Below, in pieces: positions 37,625 to 46,700 of a stretch of 64,000 nucleotides of DNA. The position numbers and the translations under genes were made by a program. The DNA comes from Streptomyces coffeae. GTDB taxonomy: Bacteria; Actinomycetota; Actinomycetes; Streptomycetales; Streptomycetaceae. The notes under the pieces were generated by a model, which did not search any database, was not told the DNA's origin, and saw only the letters and a program-made list of their open reading frames with translations. The stretch lies in the NCBI RefSeq assembly GCF_016741875.1, contig NZ_JAERRF010000005.1:62001-126000 (forward strand). Direction: 5' to 3'. Each line of letters begins with the position of its first letter. Within the stretch, counting starts at the first letter, position 1.

Positions 37625-38545
37625 GTGAGCACACAGGGCGCGCTGGCGGGCAGGATCGCACTCGTCGCGGGGGCGACGCGCGGCGCGGGCCGGGCCATGG
37701 CGGTCGAGCTGGGCGCGGCGGGTGCCACCGTCTACGCGACGGGGCGCACCACCCGGGACCGGGTCAGCGAGGTCGGGCGGGCGACGGAGACCATCGAGGA
37801 GACCGCGGAACTGATCACGGCGGCGGGTGGCACGGGCATCGCGGTGCCGACGGACCACCTGGAACCGGAGCAGGTACGGGCGCTCATCGAGCGTATCGAC
37901 CGGGAGCAGGGGCGACTGGACGTCCTGGTCAACGACGTCTGGGGCGGTGAGGCGCTGATCGAATTCAACAAGAAGACCTGGGAGACGAACCTGACGAGCG
38001 GGCTGCGGATGCTCCGGCTCGGTATCGAGACCCACCTGATCACCCACTACTACGCACTGCCGCTGCTGGTCCGGAACCCGGGCGGGCTGGTGGTCGAGAT
38101 CACCGACGGGGACGAGGAGTTCAACGAGACCTACCGGGTGAACCTCTTCTTCGACATCACCAAGAACGCGCCCATCCGCACGGCGTATGGGCTCGCTCAG
38201 GAGCTGAAGGAGTTCGACGCCACGGCGGTGTGCGTCTCCCCGGGCTTCCTGCGCTCCGAGCAGATGCTGGACCACTTCGGGGTGACAGAGGAGAACTGGC
38301 GGGACGCGGTGGAGAAGGAGCCGCACTTCGCCATCGCCGAGACGCCGCACTTCGTCGGGCGGGCGGTCGCCGCGCTCGCCGCCGACCCGGACCGGGCCCG
38401 CTGGAACGGGAAGTCAGTCTTCAGCGGTGAACTGGCCAAGGTCTACGGTTTCACCGACCTCGACGGCTCCCGGCCGGACGGCGTCGGCTATTTCCGCGAC
38501 GTCGTCTTCGGCGGCAAGGCGGGCACCGCGGAGGACTACCGGTAG
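37625..38545 (+). CDS. Short-chain dehydrogenase/reductase-like protein lacking the catalytic Tyr
   Basis: 306 aa from GTG 37625 (GAAGGGAC upstream). The N-terminal nucleotide site is ALVAGATRGAGRAMAVELGA and AGATVYATGRTTRD suggests NADP. NDVWGG replaces the NNAG motif. At the usual YxxxK position the sequence is FDITK (in YRVNLFFDITK), so the catalytic Tyr is Phe while the Lys remains; this is encoded by TTC and not an edge artefact. The protein may use a different proton donor or be non-catalytic; it resembles the DHRS1-like group in overall layout. A dispersed repeat begins at its stop codon. Confidence 0.85.
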   Translation: MSTQGALAGRIALVAGATRGAGRAMAVELGAAGATVYATGRTTRDRVSEVGRATETIEETAELITAAGGTGIAVPTDHLEPEQVRALIERIDREQGRLDVLVNDVWGGEALIEFNKKTWETNLTSGLRMLRLGIETHLITHYYALPLLVRNPGGLVVEITDGDEEFNETYRVNLFFDITKNAPIRTAYGLAQELKEFDATAVCVSPGFLRSEQMLDHFGVTEENWRDAVEKEPHFAIAETPHFVGRAVAALAADPDRARWNGKSVFSGELAKVYGFTDLDGSRPDGVGYFRDVVFGGKAGTAEDYR

Positions 38546-38660
38546 CGCCCCGAAGGGGCGCGGGGCCGTGCCGATGTGCGGCTCCGCCGCGTGGGCGCGA
38601 CCAGCCACGACGCGGCCGCAGACGAAGGACGGCGCCCCATGGCACATCCCGCGGAGCGCT
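38545..38660. repeat. Dispersed intergenic repeat, copy 2
   Basis: About 116 bp, starting on the last base of the SDR stop codon with the hairpin GCGCCCC-GAA-GGGGCGC (38545-38561) and ending inside the stop codon of the convergent WYL regulator. It aligns along its whole length with 2982-3095, with about a dozen differences including a 2-bp indel. Confidence 0.8.
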
Positions 38661-39645
38661 ATCGGTAGAGCCGCGCGGTGCGGTGCGCCGCCTCGGCGAA
38701 CCGTTCCCGCAGCTCCGGTGGTTCGAGCACCTCGGCCTCCGGGCCGAGCGCGAGCAGCTGCGCGTACGCCACATCGTGCGACTCGACGGGCAGGGTGACG
38801 GTGATCCGCCCCTGTCCGTCGGGCTCCCCGGCCCCGCGCACCGCCTCCTCGCCCGCCGTGCGGTCCGTGACGTACGGCAGCCGCCGGGCCCCGTCCGGGG
38901 TGAGCCGCAGCACGGTCTTCTCCCGCAGGATCGAGCGGGCGAACTGGGCTGCCCGCTCCTCCCAGAAGGCGGGCAGATCGAACTCCTCGACCCGGTCGAA
39001 GCGGTCACCACGGGGCGCGACGGAGGCGAAGCGGTCCACCCGGTACACCCGGAAGTCGCCCTCCGCGCGGGCCGCCAGATACCAGACGCCCGCCTTGAGC
39101 ACGAGGCCGTACGGCTCCAGCTCCCGTGCCACCTCCGTCTCCCGGCGCCGGTAGCGGACCGTGATCCACTGGTCGTCCCAGACCGCGTCGGCCAGCGGTG
39201 GCAGCAGCTCGGGTGTCTGCGGCGGCTGCCACCAGCCGGGGGCGTCCAGATGGAAGCGCTGGGCCACGCTGTGGGAGGCGTCGCGCAGCTCCGGGAGGAG
39301 GGCCGCGGACACCTTCAGCCGGGCCGCGGAGGCGGCGTCCGCGAGCCCCATCTCGCGCAGTGCGGACGGTACGCCGGACAGGAACAGCGCCTCGGCCTCG
39401 GTCCGCCCCAGCCCGGTGAGCCGGGTGCGGTAGCCGCCGACGAGCCGGTAGCCCCCGGCGCGCCCCCGGTCCGCGTAGACCGGGACACCCGCCTCGGAGA
39501 GCGCGGCGGCGTCGCGGGTGACGGTCCGCTCGGAGACCTCCAGCTCACGGGCGAGCTCGGCCCCCGTCATCGAGGGCCGGGCCTGGAGCAGAAGCACCAT
39601 CTTGATCAGCCGGGCAGCACGCACCCGCCCATCATGCCTCGGCAT
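38659..39645 (-). CDS. YafY-type HTH/WYL-domain transcriptional regulator
   Basis: 328 aa from ATG 39645; the frame stays open upstream into a GC-rich shadow. N-terminal HTH_11 winged helix: AARLIKMVLLLQARPSMTGA, ELARELEVSERTVTRDAAAL, ADRGRAGGYRLVGGYR. The central WYL domain shows TVRYRRRETEVARELEPYGL, VLKAGVWYLAARAEGDFRVY and RVDRFASV; the WCX C-terminal extension follows. WYL proteins sense ligands such as nucleic acids or small molecules and often act as local or DNA-damage-linked regulators. It starts just past the aceE terminator and is convergent with the SDR gene. Confidence 0.92.
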   Translation of the reverse strand: MPRHDGRVRAARLIKMVLLLQARPSMTGAELARELEVSERTVTRDAAALSEAGVPVYADRGRAGGYRLVGGYRTRLTGLGRTEAEALFLSGVPSALREMGLADAASAARLKVSAALLPELRDASHSVAQRFHLDAPGWWQPPQTPELLPPLADAVWDDQWITVRYRRRETEVARELEPYGLVLKAGVWYLAARAEGDFRVYRVDRFASVAPRGDRFDRVEEFDLPAFWEERAAQFARSILREKTVLRLTPDGARRLPYVTDRTAGEEAVRGAGEPDGQGRITVTLPVESHDVAYAQLLALGPEAEVLEPPELRERFAEAAHRTARLYR

Positions 39646-39650
39646 GAGAA

Positions 39651-39691
39651 CCGCCGTTGTGCGACCGCCAGACGCGGCCGCACAACGGCGG
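39651..39691 (-). terminator. Terminator of aceE
   Basis: A perfect 13-base inverted repeat (CCGCCGTTGTGCG at 39651-39663 with CGCACAACGGCGG at 39679-39691), 19 bp past the aceE stop and ending just before the WYL regulator start. Confidence 0.85.
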
Positions 39692-39710
39692 AGCCGGGGG
39701 ATCGGGCCGG

Positions 39711-42389
39711 CTACAGCCCGTAGTGGCGGGCGGCCTCCTTGGCGGCGGTGGCGCTCACCTCGCCGCGCCGGGCCAGCCGGTCCAGGGCCGTCACCACGAT
39801 CGCCGGGGCGTCCACGCCGAAGTGGCGGCGGGCGGCCTCGCGGGTGTCGGAGAGGCCGAAGCCGTCGGTGCCCAGGGAGTACCAGTCCTGCTCCACCCAC
39901 TGGCTGATCTGGTCGGGTACCGCGCGCATCCAGTCGCTGACCGCGAGGACCGGGCCCGGTGCGCCTGCCAGGGCACGGGTGACGTACGGGACCCGGTCTT
40001 CGCCAGTGAGCCGCGCCGTGTCACAGGACAGGGCGTCACGGCGCAGCTCGCTCCAGGAGGTGGCGGACCACACGTCGGCGGCCACACCCCAGTCGTCGGC
40101 GAGGAGTTTCTGGGCCTCCAGCGCCCAGTGGATGGCGGTGCCGGAGGCGAGGAGCTGGATCCGGGGGGCGCCGGCGGCGGGCGCCTCGGCCTCCCGGTAG
40201 CGGTACAGGCCCTTGAGGATGCCCTCCTCGACGCCCTCGCCCTGGGGCATGGGCGGCTGGACCTTGGTCTCGTTGTAGACGGTCAGGTAGTAGAAGACGT
40301 CCTCGGCGTCCGGGCCGTACATCCGCCGCAGGCCGTCCCGCACGATTGCCCCGACCTCGTAGGCGAACGCCGGGTCGTAGGCGAGCGCCGCCGGGTTGGT
40401 GGAGGCGATCAGATGCGAGTGGCCGTCGGCGTGCTGGAGGCCCTCACCGGTCATGGTGGTGCGGCCCGCGGTGGCGCCGATCAGGAAGCCGCGGCCGAGC
40501 TGGTCGGCGAGCGCCCACATCTGGTCGGCGGTGCGCTGCCAGCCGAACATCGAGTAGAAGATGTAGAAGGGGATCATCGGCTCGCCGTGGGTCGCGTACG
40601 ACGTGGCGGCGGCGGTGAAGTCGGCCATCGAACCGGCCTCGGTGATCCCCTCGTTGAGGATCTGACCGTTCGTGGCCTCCTTGTAGTACAGGAGCTGATC
40701 GCGGTCGACCGGGTCGTAGGTCTGGCCGAGCGGGGAGTAGATCCCGGCGGTCGGGAAGAGCGACTCCATGCCGAACGTCCGCGCCTCGTCGGGCACGATC
40801 GGCACCCAGCGCTTGCCGGTCTCCTTGTCCCGCATCAGATCCTTGACCAGCCGGACGAAGGCCATCGTGGTGGCGATCTCCTGGCTGCCGGACCCCTTGG
40901 CGAGAGTCTCGAAGGGCTTGGCGGACGGCTCGGGCAGCGCCACCGGGTGGACCGTGCGCGCGGGCGCCGGACCGCCGAGGGCCGCGCGGCGCTCCTGGAG
41001 GTAGCGCACCTCGGGGGAGTCGGCGCCGGGGTGGGCGTACGGGACGAGCTCGTCGTCCAGCTTGCTGTCCGGGATGGGCAGCTCCAGGAGGTCGCGCATG
41101 GTGCGGAACTCCTTGCCCGTGAGCTTCTTCATCTGGTGGTTGGCGTTGCGGGACTCGAAACCGGGGCCGAGCGTCCAGCCCTTGACGGTCTGCGCGAGGA
41201 CCACGGTCGGGGCGCCCTTGTGGTCCACGGCGGCGCGGTAGGCGGCGTGCACCTTGCGCGGCTCATGGCCCGCGCGGGAGGTGTGGAAGCACTCGGTGAG
41301 CTTGGCGTCGGTGACGCGCTGGGCGAGCCGGGCCAGCTCCGGATCGGTGCCGAAGAAGTGCTCGCGGATGTAGCCGGCGTCGCGGGTGGCGTAGGTCTGG
41401 AACTGCCCGTCGGGCACCTCGCGCAGCCGGCGCGCCAGCGCGCCCGAGGTGTCCAGCGCGAACATCTCGTCCCAGGCCGAGCCCCACAGCGACTTGACCA
41501 CATTCCAGCCGGCCGCGCGGAACTGCGCCTCAAGCTCCTGGACGATCTTGAAGTTGGCGCGCACCGGGCCGTCGAGCCGCTGGAGGTTGCAGTTGATGAC
41601 GAAGGTCAGGTTGTCCAGGCCCTCACGCCCGGCCAGGGCGAGTGCGGCGGTGGACTCGGGCTCGTCCATTTCGCCGTCGCCGAGGAAGGCCCATACGTGG
41701 GAGCCCGCGGTGTCCTTGATGCCGCGGCTCGCCAGATAGCGGTTGAACCGCGCCTGGTAGATCGCGGAGAGCGGGCCGAGCCCCATGGAGACGGTGGGGA
41801 ACTCCCACAGCCAGGGCAGCCGGCGCGGATGCGGGTAGGAGGGAAGACCGTCTCCGCCCGCCTCGCGCCGGAAGTTGTCGAGGTGGTGCTCGGTCAGCCG
41901 GCCGTCGAGGAAGGCGCGGGCGTAGATGCCAGGGGAGGCGTGGCCCTGGATGTAGAGCTGGTCGCCCGAGCCGCCCTCGGCCTCTTTGCCGTGGAAGAAG
42001 TGCTGGAAGCCGGTCTCGTAGAGCCAGGCGGCGGAGGCGAAGGTGGCGATGTGGCCGCCGAGGCCGTCCCGGCTGCCGCGGGTGACCATCGCCGCCGCGT
42101 TCCACCGGTTCCAGGCGGTGATCCGCCGCTCCATCTCCTCGTCACCGGGGAAGGCGGGCTCCGCGGCGGTCGGGATGGTGTTGACGTAGTCCGACTCCAG
42201 CAGCGGCGGCAGCGCGAGCCCGGCGCCCTCGGCGCGCTCCAGGGTGCGGCGCATCAGGTACGCGGCGCGGTGCGGACCGGCGGCCTGGGTGACGGCCGCG
42301 AGTGAGGCGCCCCACTCCGCGGTCTCCTCGGGGTCCCGGTCGGGGATCTGGTCGAGCGCACTCGGCTGCGTGCTGGCGAGATCGGTCAT
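39711..42389 (-). CDS. aceE: Pyruvate dehydrogenase E1 component, homodimeric type
   Basis: Decarboxylates pyruvate with thiamine diphosphate and acetylates the lipoyl group of E2. 892 aa from ATG 42389 ([20 protein letters not shown]), close to the ~890-920 aa of AceE-type single-chain E1. The ThDP signature is [10 protein letters not shown]...[14 protein letters not shown] (GDG...NN-like), with [20 protein letters not shown] early and [20 protein letters not shown] late. It follows the GntR/FCD gene with 93 bp between, which hold a perfect palindrome and an A7/T7 tract. It forms a functional set with the E2 (43252) and E3 (45045) genes upstream on the same strand. Confidence 0.97.
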   Translation of the reverse strand: MTDLASTQPSALDQIPDRDPEETAEWGASLAAVTQAAGPHRAAYLMRRTLERAEGAGLALPPLLESDYVNTIPTAAEPAFPGDEEMERRITAWNRWNAAAMVTRGSRDGLGGHIATFASAAWLYETGFQHFFHGKEAEGGSGDQLYIQGHASPGIYARAFLDGRLTEHHLDNFRREAGGDGLPSYPHPRRLPWLWEFPTVSMGLGPLSAIYQARFNRYLASRGIKDTAGSHVWAFLGDGEMDEPESTAALALAGREGLDNLTFVINCNLQRLDGPVRANFKIVQELEAQFRAAGWNVVKSLWGSAWDEMFALDTSGALARRLREVPDGQFQTYATRDAGYIREHFFGTDPELARLAQRVTDAKLTECFHTSRAGHEPRKVHAAYRAAVDHKGAPTVVLAQTVKGWTLGPGFESRNANHQMKKLTGKEFRTMRDLLELPIPDSKLDDELVPYAHPGADSPEVRYLQERRAALGGPAPARTVHPVALPEPSAKPFETLAKGSGSQEIATTMAFVRLVKDLMRDKETGKRWVPIVPDEARTFGMESLFPTAGIYSPLGQTYDPVDRDQLLYYKEATNGQILNEGITEAGSMADFTAAATSYATHGEPMIPFYIFYSMFGWQRTADQMWALADQLGRGFLIGATAGRTTMTGEGLQHADGHSHLIASTNPAALAYDPAFAYEVGAIVRDGLRRMYGPDAEDVFYYLTVYNETKVQPPMPQGEGVEEGILKGLYRYREAEAPAAGAPRIQLLASGTAIHWALEAQKLLADDWGVAADVWSATSWSELRRDALSCDTARLTGEDRVPYVTRALAGAPGPVLAVSDWMRAVPDQISQWVEQDWYSLGTDGFGLSDTREAARRHFGVDAPAIVVTALDRLARRGEVSATAAKEAARHYGL

Positions 42390-42407
42390 GCTGCCGACTG
42401 TAAGTTC

Positions 42408-42424
42408 TGATCGATGATCGATCA
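42408..42424. promoter_or_regulatory. Candidate GntR-family operator upstream of aceE
   Basis: TGATCGAT-G-ATCGATCA is a perfect 17-bp palindrome, 18 bp before the aceE start codon and just downstream of a GntR/FCD regulator gene. Its size and position fit a dimeric repressor site overlapping the aceE promoter or leader. It is unusually AT-balanced for this genome. Confidence 0.6.
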
Positions 42425-42482
42425 AAGCCCCTGAAGCAAAAAAATGCTCCGCACCGCGAAAGTGGCATTCCGTGCCGCGAAA

Positions 42483-43106
42483 TCAGGCACGCGGTGCACA
42501 GCCGAGCACATGCTCCTTGACGAGTTCGCCCACCCGCGGATCCCGGCGTCGGAACGCGTCCACGACCGCCTGGTGCTCCTCGGCGTAGGACTGCTGGACG
42601 GTGCCCAGCCAGCGGATGGACAGCGTTGTCCAGATCTCGATGCCCAGTGACTCCCAGGTGTGCAGCAGCACGCTGTTGCCCGAGGCCCGCACCAGTTCCC
42701 GGTGGAAGGCGACGGTGTGCCGGACCTGGGCCTCGCCGTCGGCCCTGCGGTCCGCCTCGTACAGCGCCCGCACCTCGGGCTCCAGGGCGGAGGTGTCCTC
42801 GGCCAGCCGGGGCGCCGCCAGCTCCGCCGCCATCTGCTCCAGTCCGGCCCGTACCGGATAGATCTCCTCGAGGTCGGAGGCGGCCAGATTCCGCACCCGG
42901 ACGCCCTTGTTGGGGGCCGATTCGATCAGCCGTAGCGACTCCAGCTCCCGCAGCGCCTCCCGGACGGGGGTCTGGCTGACGTCCAGCTCCGTCGCGATCC
43001 TCCGCTCCACGATCCGCTCGCCCGGCTTCCAGCGCCCGCTGACGATCCCCTCCACGATGTGCTCGCGGATCTGCTCGCGCAGCGAGTGGACGACGGGCGG
43101 GGTCAT
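42483..43106 (-). CDS. GntR-family regulator (FadR/FCD subfamily)
   Basis: 207 aa from ATG 43106 with AAGGAGC upstream. N-terminal winged helix: SLREQIREHIVEGIVSGRWK, PGERIVERRIATELDVSQTP, VREALRELESLRLIESAPNK. The C-terminal FCD domain is all-helical with the metal-site pattern: DLEEIYPVRAGLEQMAAELA, HTVAFHRELVRASGNSVLLH and a late EEHQAVVDAFRRRD carrying the conserved His. FCD regulators bind carboxylic acids (pyruvate, lactate, fatty acyl-CoA). Sitting directly upstream of aceE, it probably acts like PdhR, repressing aceE until its ligand accumulates. Confidence 0.93.
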   Translation of the reverse strand: MTPPVVHSLREQIREHIVEGIVSGRWKPGERIVERRIATELDVSQTPVREALRELESLRLIESAPNKGVRVRNLAASDLEEIYPVRAGLEQMAAELAAPRLAEDTSALEPEVRALYEADRRADGEAQVRHTVAFHRELVRASGNSVLLHTWESLGIEIWTTLSIRWLGTVQQSYAEEHQAVVDAFRRRDPRVGELVKEHVLGCAPRA

Positions 43107-43185
43107 GGGGCGCTCCTTCGGAACCAGCGGTGAACGAAAATCATTATCCAGGCAGCGGAACGTCCGTGGTCCGGGAACGGAAAAG

Positions 43186-43223
43186 GGCCGCGCCCCGCAC
43201 GGAAGTCCGTACGGGGCGCGGCC
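43186..43223 (-). terminator. Terminator of the lpd-E2 operon
   Basis: GGCCGCGCCCCG (43186-43197) pairs perfectly with CGGGGCGCGGCC (43212-43223), starting about 30 bp past the E2 stop. Confidence 0.8.
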
Positions 43224-43251
43224 GACAGCGCGGGCGTCCGCCGTGAGCCGG

Positions 43252-44994
43252 TCAGAGGCCGAGCTCGACCTCGAACTCACCGGCCTCCAGGATCTCCTTG
43301 ACGGCCGTCAGGTAGCGGGCCGCGTCGGCACCGTCCACCAGGCGGTGGTCGTAGGAGAGCGTGAGGTACGTCATGTCCCGGACGCCGATGACGGTGCCCT
43401 CGGACGTCTCGATGACGGCCGGACGCTTCACCGTGGCGCCGATGCCCAGGATCGCGACCTGGTTCGGCGGCACGATGATCGTGTCGAACAGCGCACCGCG
43501 CGAACCGGTGTTGCTGATCGTGAAGGTCGCGCCGGCCAGCTCGTCCGGCGTGATCTTGTTGGCGCGGACCTTGCCGGCCAGGTCGGCGGTGGCCTTGGCG
43601 ATACCGGCCAGGTTGAGGTTGCCCGCACCCTTGATGACCGGGGTCATCAGGCCCTTCTCGGAGTCCACGGCGATGCCGACGTTCTCCGAGTCGAAGTAGG
43701 TGATGGTGCCCTCGTCCTCGTTGATCCGGGCGTTGATGACCGGGTGGGCCTTCAGCGCCTGGGCCGCGGCCTTGACGAAGAACGGCATCGGGGAGAGCTT
43801 GACGCCCTCACGCGCCGCGAACCCGTCCTTGGCCTGGGCGCGCAGCTTCATCAGCCGGGTGACGTCGACCTCGACGACCGAGGACAGCTGGGCCTGGCTG
43901 TGCAGCGCCTTCATCATGTTGTCGCCGATGACCTTGCGCATGCGGGTCATCTTGACGGTCTGGCCGCGCAGCGGGGACACCTCGAGGACCGGAGCCTTCT
44001 TGGCGGCCGGCGCGGCGGCGGCCGGAGCCTGGGCCTGCGCCTGGGCGGCGGCCTTGGCAGCCTCGGCGGCGGCGATGACGTCCTGCTTGCGGATCCGGCC
44101 GCCGACGCCGGTGCCCTTGACGGTGGCCAGGTCCACGCCGTTCTCGGCGGCGAGCTTGCGCACCAGCGGGGTCACATAGGCGCCCTCGGCCTCGGGGGCC
44201 GAGGGGGCAGGGATCGATGGGGCGGCCGGGGCGGCCGGGGCCGGAGCGGGCGCCGGAGCCGGAGCGGCGGGCGCCTGCGGAGCCGGGGCCGGGGCCGGGG
44301 CCTCCTTGACCGGCTCGGGGGCCGGGGCCGGGGCGGGGGCGGCCTGCGGAGCCGGGGCGGCCGGAGCCGGCGCGGCGGCCGGAGCGGCGCCCGCGGCACC
44401 GATGACGGCCAGCTTGGCGCCGACCTCAGCGGTCTCGTCCTCGGCGACGAGGATCTCCAGCAGGGTGCCCGCGGCCGGGGCCGGGATCTCGGTGTCGACC
44501 TTGTCGGTGGAGACCTCGAGGAGCGGCTCGTCGGCCTCGACCGCGTCACCGACCTCCTTGAGCCAGCGGGTGACGGTGCCCTCGGTCACCGACTCACCGA
44601 GCGCCGGAAGCACCACATCGGTGCCCTCGGCGCCACCGGCCGGGGCGGCCGCGGGAGCCGGAGCCGGGGCGGGGGCCTCGGCCGCCGGGGCGGGCTCGGG
44701 CTGCGCCGCCGGAGCGGGCTCGGCCGCCGGGGCGGGGGCCGCGGCGGGGGCTGCGCCGCCGTCGTCGATGACGGCGAGCTCGGCGCCGACCTCGACCGTC
44801 TCGTCCTCGGCGACCTTGATGGACGTCAGCACACCGGCCGCCGGGGCCGGAATCTCGGTGTCGACCTTGTCGGTGGAGACCTCGAGCAGTGGCTCGTCGG
44901 CCTCGACACGCTCACCCTCGGCCTTGAGCCAGCGGGTGACGGTGCCCTCGGTCACGCTCTCGCCGAGCGCCGGCAGGGTTACGGAAACCGCCAT
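43252..44994 (-). CDS. sucB: Dihydrolipoamide acyltransferase (E2) of 2-oxo acid dehydrogenase, two lipoyl domains
   Basis: 580 aa from ATG 44994. Two near-identical lipoyl domains (about 1-76 and 130-205), each with [17 protein letters not shown] carrying the lipoylated Lys, are joined by Ala/Pro/Glu-rich linkers. The E3-binding domain is [33 protein letters not shown]. The catalytic domain ends in [17 protein letters not shown] with the His/Asp active-site pair. Such E2s are annotated SucB, but in actinobacteria one E2 can serve both PDH and 2-oxoglutarate complexes, and only aceE is nearby, so it may act in pyruvate oxidation. It is 50 bp downstream of lpd and clearly in the same operon. 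It needs LipB/LipA for lipoylation. Confidence 0.95.
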   Translation of the reverse strand: MAVSVTLPALGESVTEGTVTRWLKAEGERVEADEPLLEVSTDKVDTEIPAPAAGVLTSIKVAEDETVEVGAELAVIDDGGAAPAAAPAPAAEPAPAAQPEPAPAAEAPAPAPAPAAAPAGGAEGTDVVLPALGESVTEGTVTRWLKEVGDAVEADEPLLEVSTDKVDTEIPAPAAGTLLEILVAEDETAEVGAKLAVIGAAGAAPAAAPAPAAPAPQAAPAPAPAPEPVKEAPAPAPAPQAPAAPAPAPAPAPAAPAAPSIPAPSAPEAEGAYVTPLVRKLAAENGVDLATVKGTGVGGRIRKQDVIAAAEAAKAAAQAQAQAPAAAAPAAKKAPVLEVSPLRGQTVKMTRMRKVIGDNMMKALHSQAQLSSVVEVDVTRLMKLRAQAKDGFAAREGVKLSPMPFFVKAAAQALKAHPVINARINEDEGTITYFDSENVGIAVDSEKGLMTPVIKGAGNLNLAGIAKATADLAGKVRANKITPDELAGATFTISNTGSRGALFDTIIVPPNQVAILGIGATVKRPAVIETSEGTVIGVRDMTYLTLSYDHRLVDGADAARYLTAVKEILEAGEFEVELGL

Positions 44995-45044
44995 GGTTTC
45001 GGTTGCTCCTTAACGATCTGTACGGATGGTTCGCGCTCGTGCGA

Positions 45045-46433
45045 TTAGTCGTGGGAGTGCAGCGGCTTGCCGGCCAGGGCCAGGTGGGCCTCGCCGAGCG
45101 CCTCGTTCTGGGTCGGGTGGGCGTGGACGAGCTGCGCGACCTCGGCCGGCAGCGCCTCCCAGTTGTAGACCAGCTGGGCCTCGCCGACCTGCTCGCCCAT
45201 CCGGTCACCCACCATGTGGACACCGACGACGGCGCCGTCGCGGACCTGGACGAGCTTGATCTCGCCCGCGGTCTTCAGGATCTTGCTCTTGCCGTTGCCC
45301 GCGAGGTTGTACTTCAGCGCGACGACCTTGTCCGCGCCGTACAGCTCCTTGGCCTTGGCCTCGGTGATGCCGACGGAGGCGACCTCGGGGTGGCAGTACG
45401 TCACCCGCGGCACACCGTCGTAGTCGATCGGAACGGTCTTCAGACCGGCCAGCCGCTCGGCGACCAGCATGCCCTCGGCGAAGCCGACGTGGGCCAGCTG
45501 GAGGGTGGGGACCAGGTCACCGACGGCGGAGATGGTCGGGACGTTGGTCTGCATGTACTCGTCGACGAGGACATAGCCGCGGTCCATGGCGACCCCGGCC
45601 TCCTCGTAGCCCAGGCCCTGCGAGACCGGGCCGCGGCCGACAGCCACGAGCAGCAGCTCGGCCTCGAAGGTCTTGCCGTTCTCCAGCGAGACCTTGACGC
45701 CGTCGGCGGTGTACTCGACGCCTGAGAAGCGGGAGCCGAGGGAGAAGTTGATACCGCGCTTGCGGAAGGCGCGCTCCAGCAGCTTGGAGCTGTTCTCGTC
45801 CTCGACCGGGACGAGGTGGGGAAGCGCCTCGACGATGGTGATGTCGGCGCCGAAGGACTTCCACGCGGAGGCGAACTCGACGCCGATGACACCGCCGCCC
45901 AGCACGATCGCGGACTTCGGCACCCGGTCGAGCACCAGGGCGTGGTCCGAGGAGATGACGCGGTTGCCGTCGATCTCCAGACCGGGGAGCGACTTCGGCA
46001 CCGAGCCGGTGGCGAGCAGGATGTGGCGGCCGGTGTAGCGCTGACCGTTCACATCGACCGAGGTCGGGGAGGACAGCCGGCCCTCGCCCGTCACATAGGT
46101 GACCTTGCGGGACGCGATCAGACCCTGGAGGCCCTTGTACAGGCCCGAGACCACGCCGTCCTTGTACTTGTGCACACCCTCGATGTCGATGCCCTCGAAG
46201 GTGGTCTTCACACCGAATTCCGAGCCCTCGCGGGCCTGGTCGGCGATCTCACCGGCGTGCAGCAGAGCCTTGGTGGGGATGCAGCCGCGGTGCAGGCAGG
46301 TGCCGCCCAGCTTGTCCTTCTCGATCAGGGCGACGTCCAGACCCAGCTGCGCCGCGCGCAGGGCAGCGGCGTAACCGCCGCTACCGCCTCCGAGGATCAC
46401 TAGGTCGAAAACGGTGCTGGCGTCATTCGCCAC
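45045..46433 (-). CDS. lpdA: Dihydrolipoyl dehydrogenase (E3)
   Basis: 462 aa. GTG 46433 is chosen because GGAGG lies 7 bp upstream and the FAD fold then begins close to the N-terminus (FDLVILGGGSGGYAAALRAA); the frame runs 40 codons further. The redox-active disulphide is GGTCLHRGCIPTKALLH (Cys46, Cys51). The NAD motif is SAIVLGGGVIGVEFASAWKS, the second FAD motif is TISAVGDLVPTLQLAHVGFA, and the C-terminal interface has LVHAHPTQNEALGEA with the catalytic His-Glu. It reoxidises dihydrolipoamide for the 2-oxo acid dehydrogenases. It is the first gene of the lpd-E2 pair. Confidence 0.97.
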   Translation of the reverse strand: MANDASTVFDLVILGGGSGGYAAALRAAQLGLDVALIEKDKLGGTCLHRGCIPTKALLHAGEIADQAREGSEFGVKTTFEGIDIEGVHKYKDGVVSGLYKGLQGLIASRKVTYVTGEGRLSSPTSVDVNGQRYTGRHILLATGSVPKSLPGLEIDGNRVISSDHALVLDRVPKSAIVLGGGVIGVEFASAWKSFGADITIVEALPHLVPVEDENSSKLLERAFRKRGINFSLGSRFSGVEYTADGVKVSLENGKTFEAELLLVAVGRGPVSQGLGYEEAGVAMDRGYVLVDEYMQTNVPTISAVGDLVPTLQLAHVGFAEGMLVAERLAGLKTVPIDYDGVPRVTYCHPEVASVGITEAKAKELYGADKVVALKYNLAGNGKSKILKTAGEIKLVQVRDGAVVGVHMVGDRMGEQVGEAQLVYNWEALPAEVAQLVHAHPTQNEALGEAHLALAGKPLHSHD

Positions 46434-46656
46434 GTCACGTCCTCCATGCATGGTGCGCCGGAGCCGGCCGGTTGGTCGGCCGGGCGGCGGCTGTTGTTCG
46501 GCCGCAATTGCTTCGGCCCTGGTGTCGGGGGCCCTGTCCTGCCGAGACAACATCTTCGCACTTGTTGACGTGAGGCGGGACGCGGGGCCGTGGTGTGAGA
46601 TATCTCCAGACCCCAGTTCAGGGGTTACTCATGCGTATACGGAATCCGTAGCCCCA

Positions 46657-46681
46657 CCGATTTCGTTGACGGCGAAATCGG
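46657..46681 (-). terminator. Terminator of pepA
   Basis: CCGATTTCG (46657-46665) pairs with CGAAATCGG (46673-46681) around a 7-base loop, about 20 bp past the pepA stop. The stem is unusually AT-rich for this genome. Confidence 0.7.
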
Positions 46682-46700
46682 CGGGACTTTCGGCCCGGCC

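Noticed and set aside
39657..42305. Long plus-strand frame opposite aceE
   Set aside because: Antisense shadow; composition dominated by Gly, Val, Leu and His without any recognisable domain.
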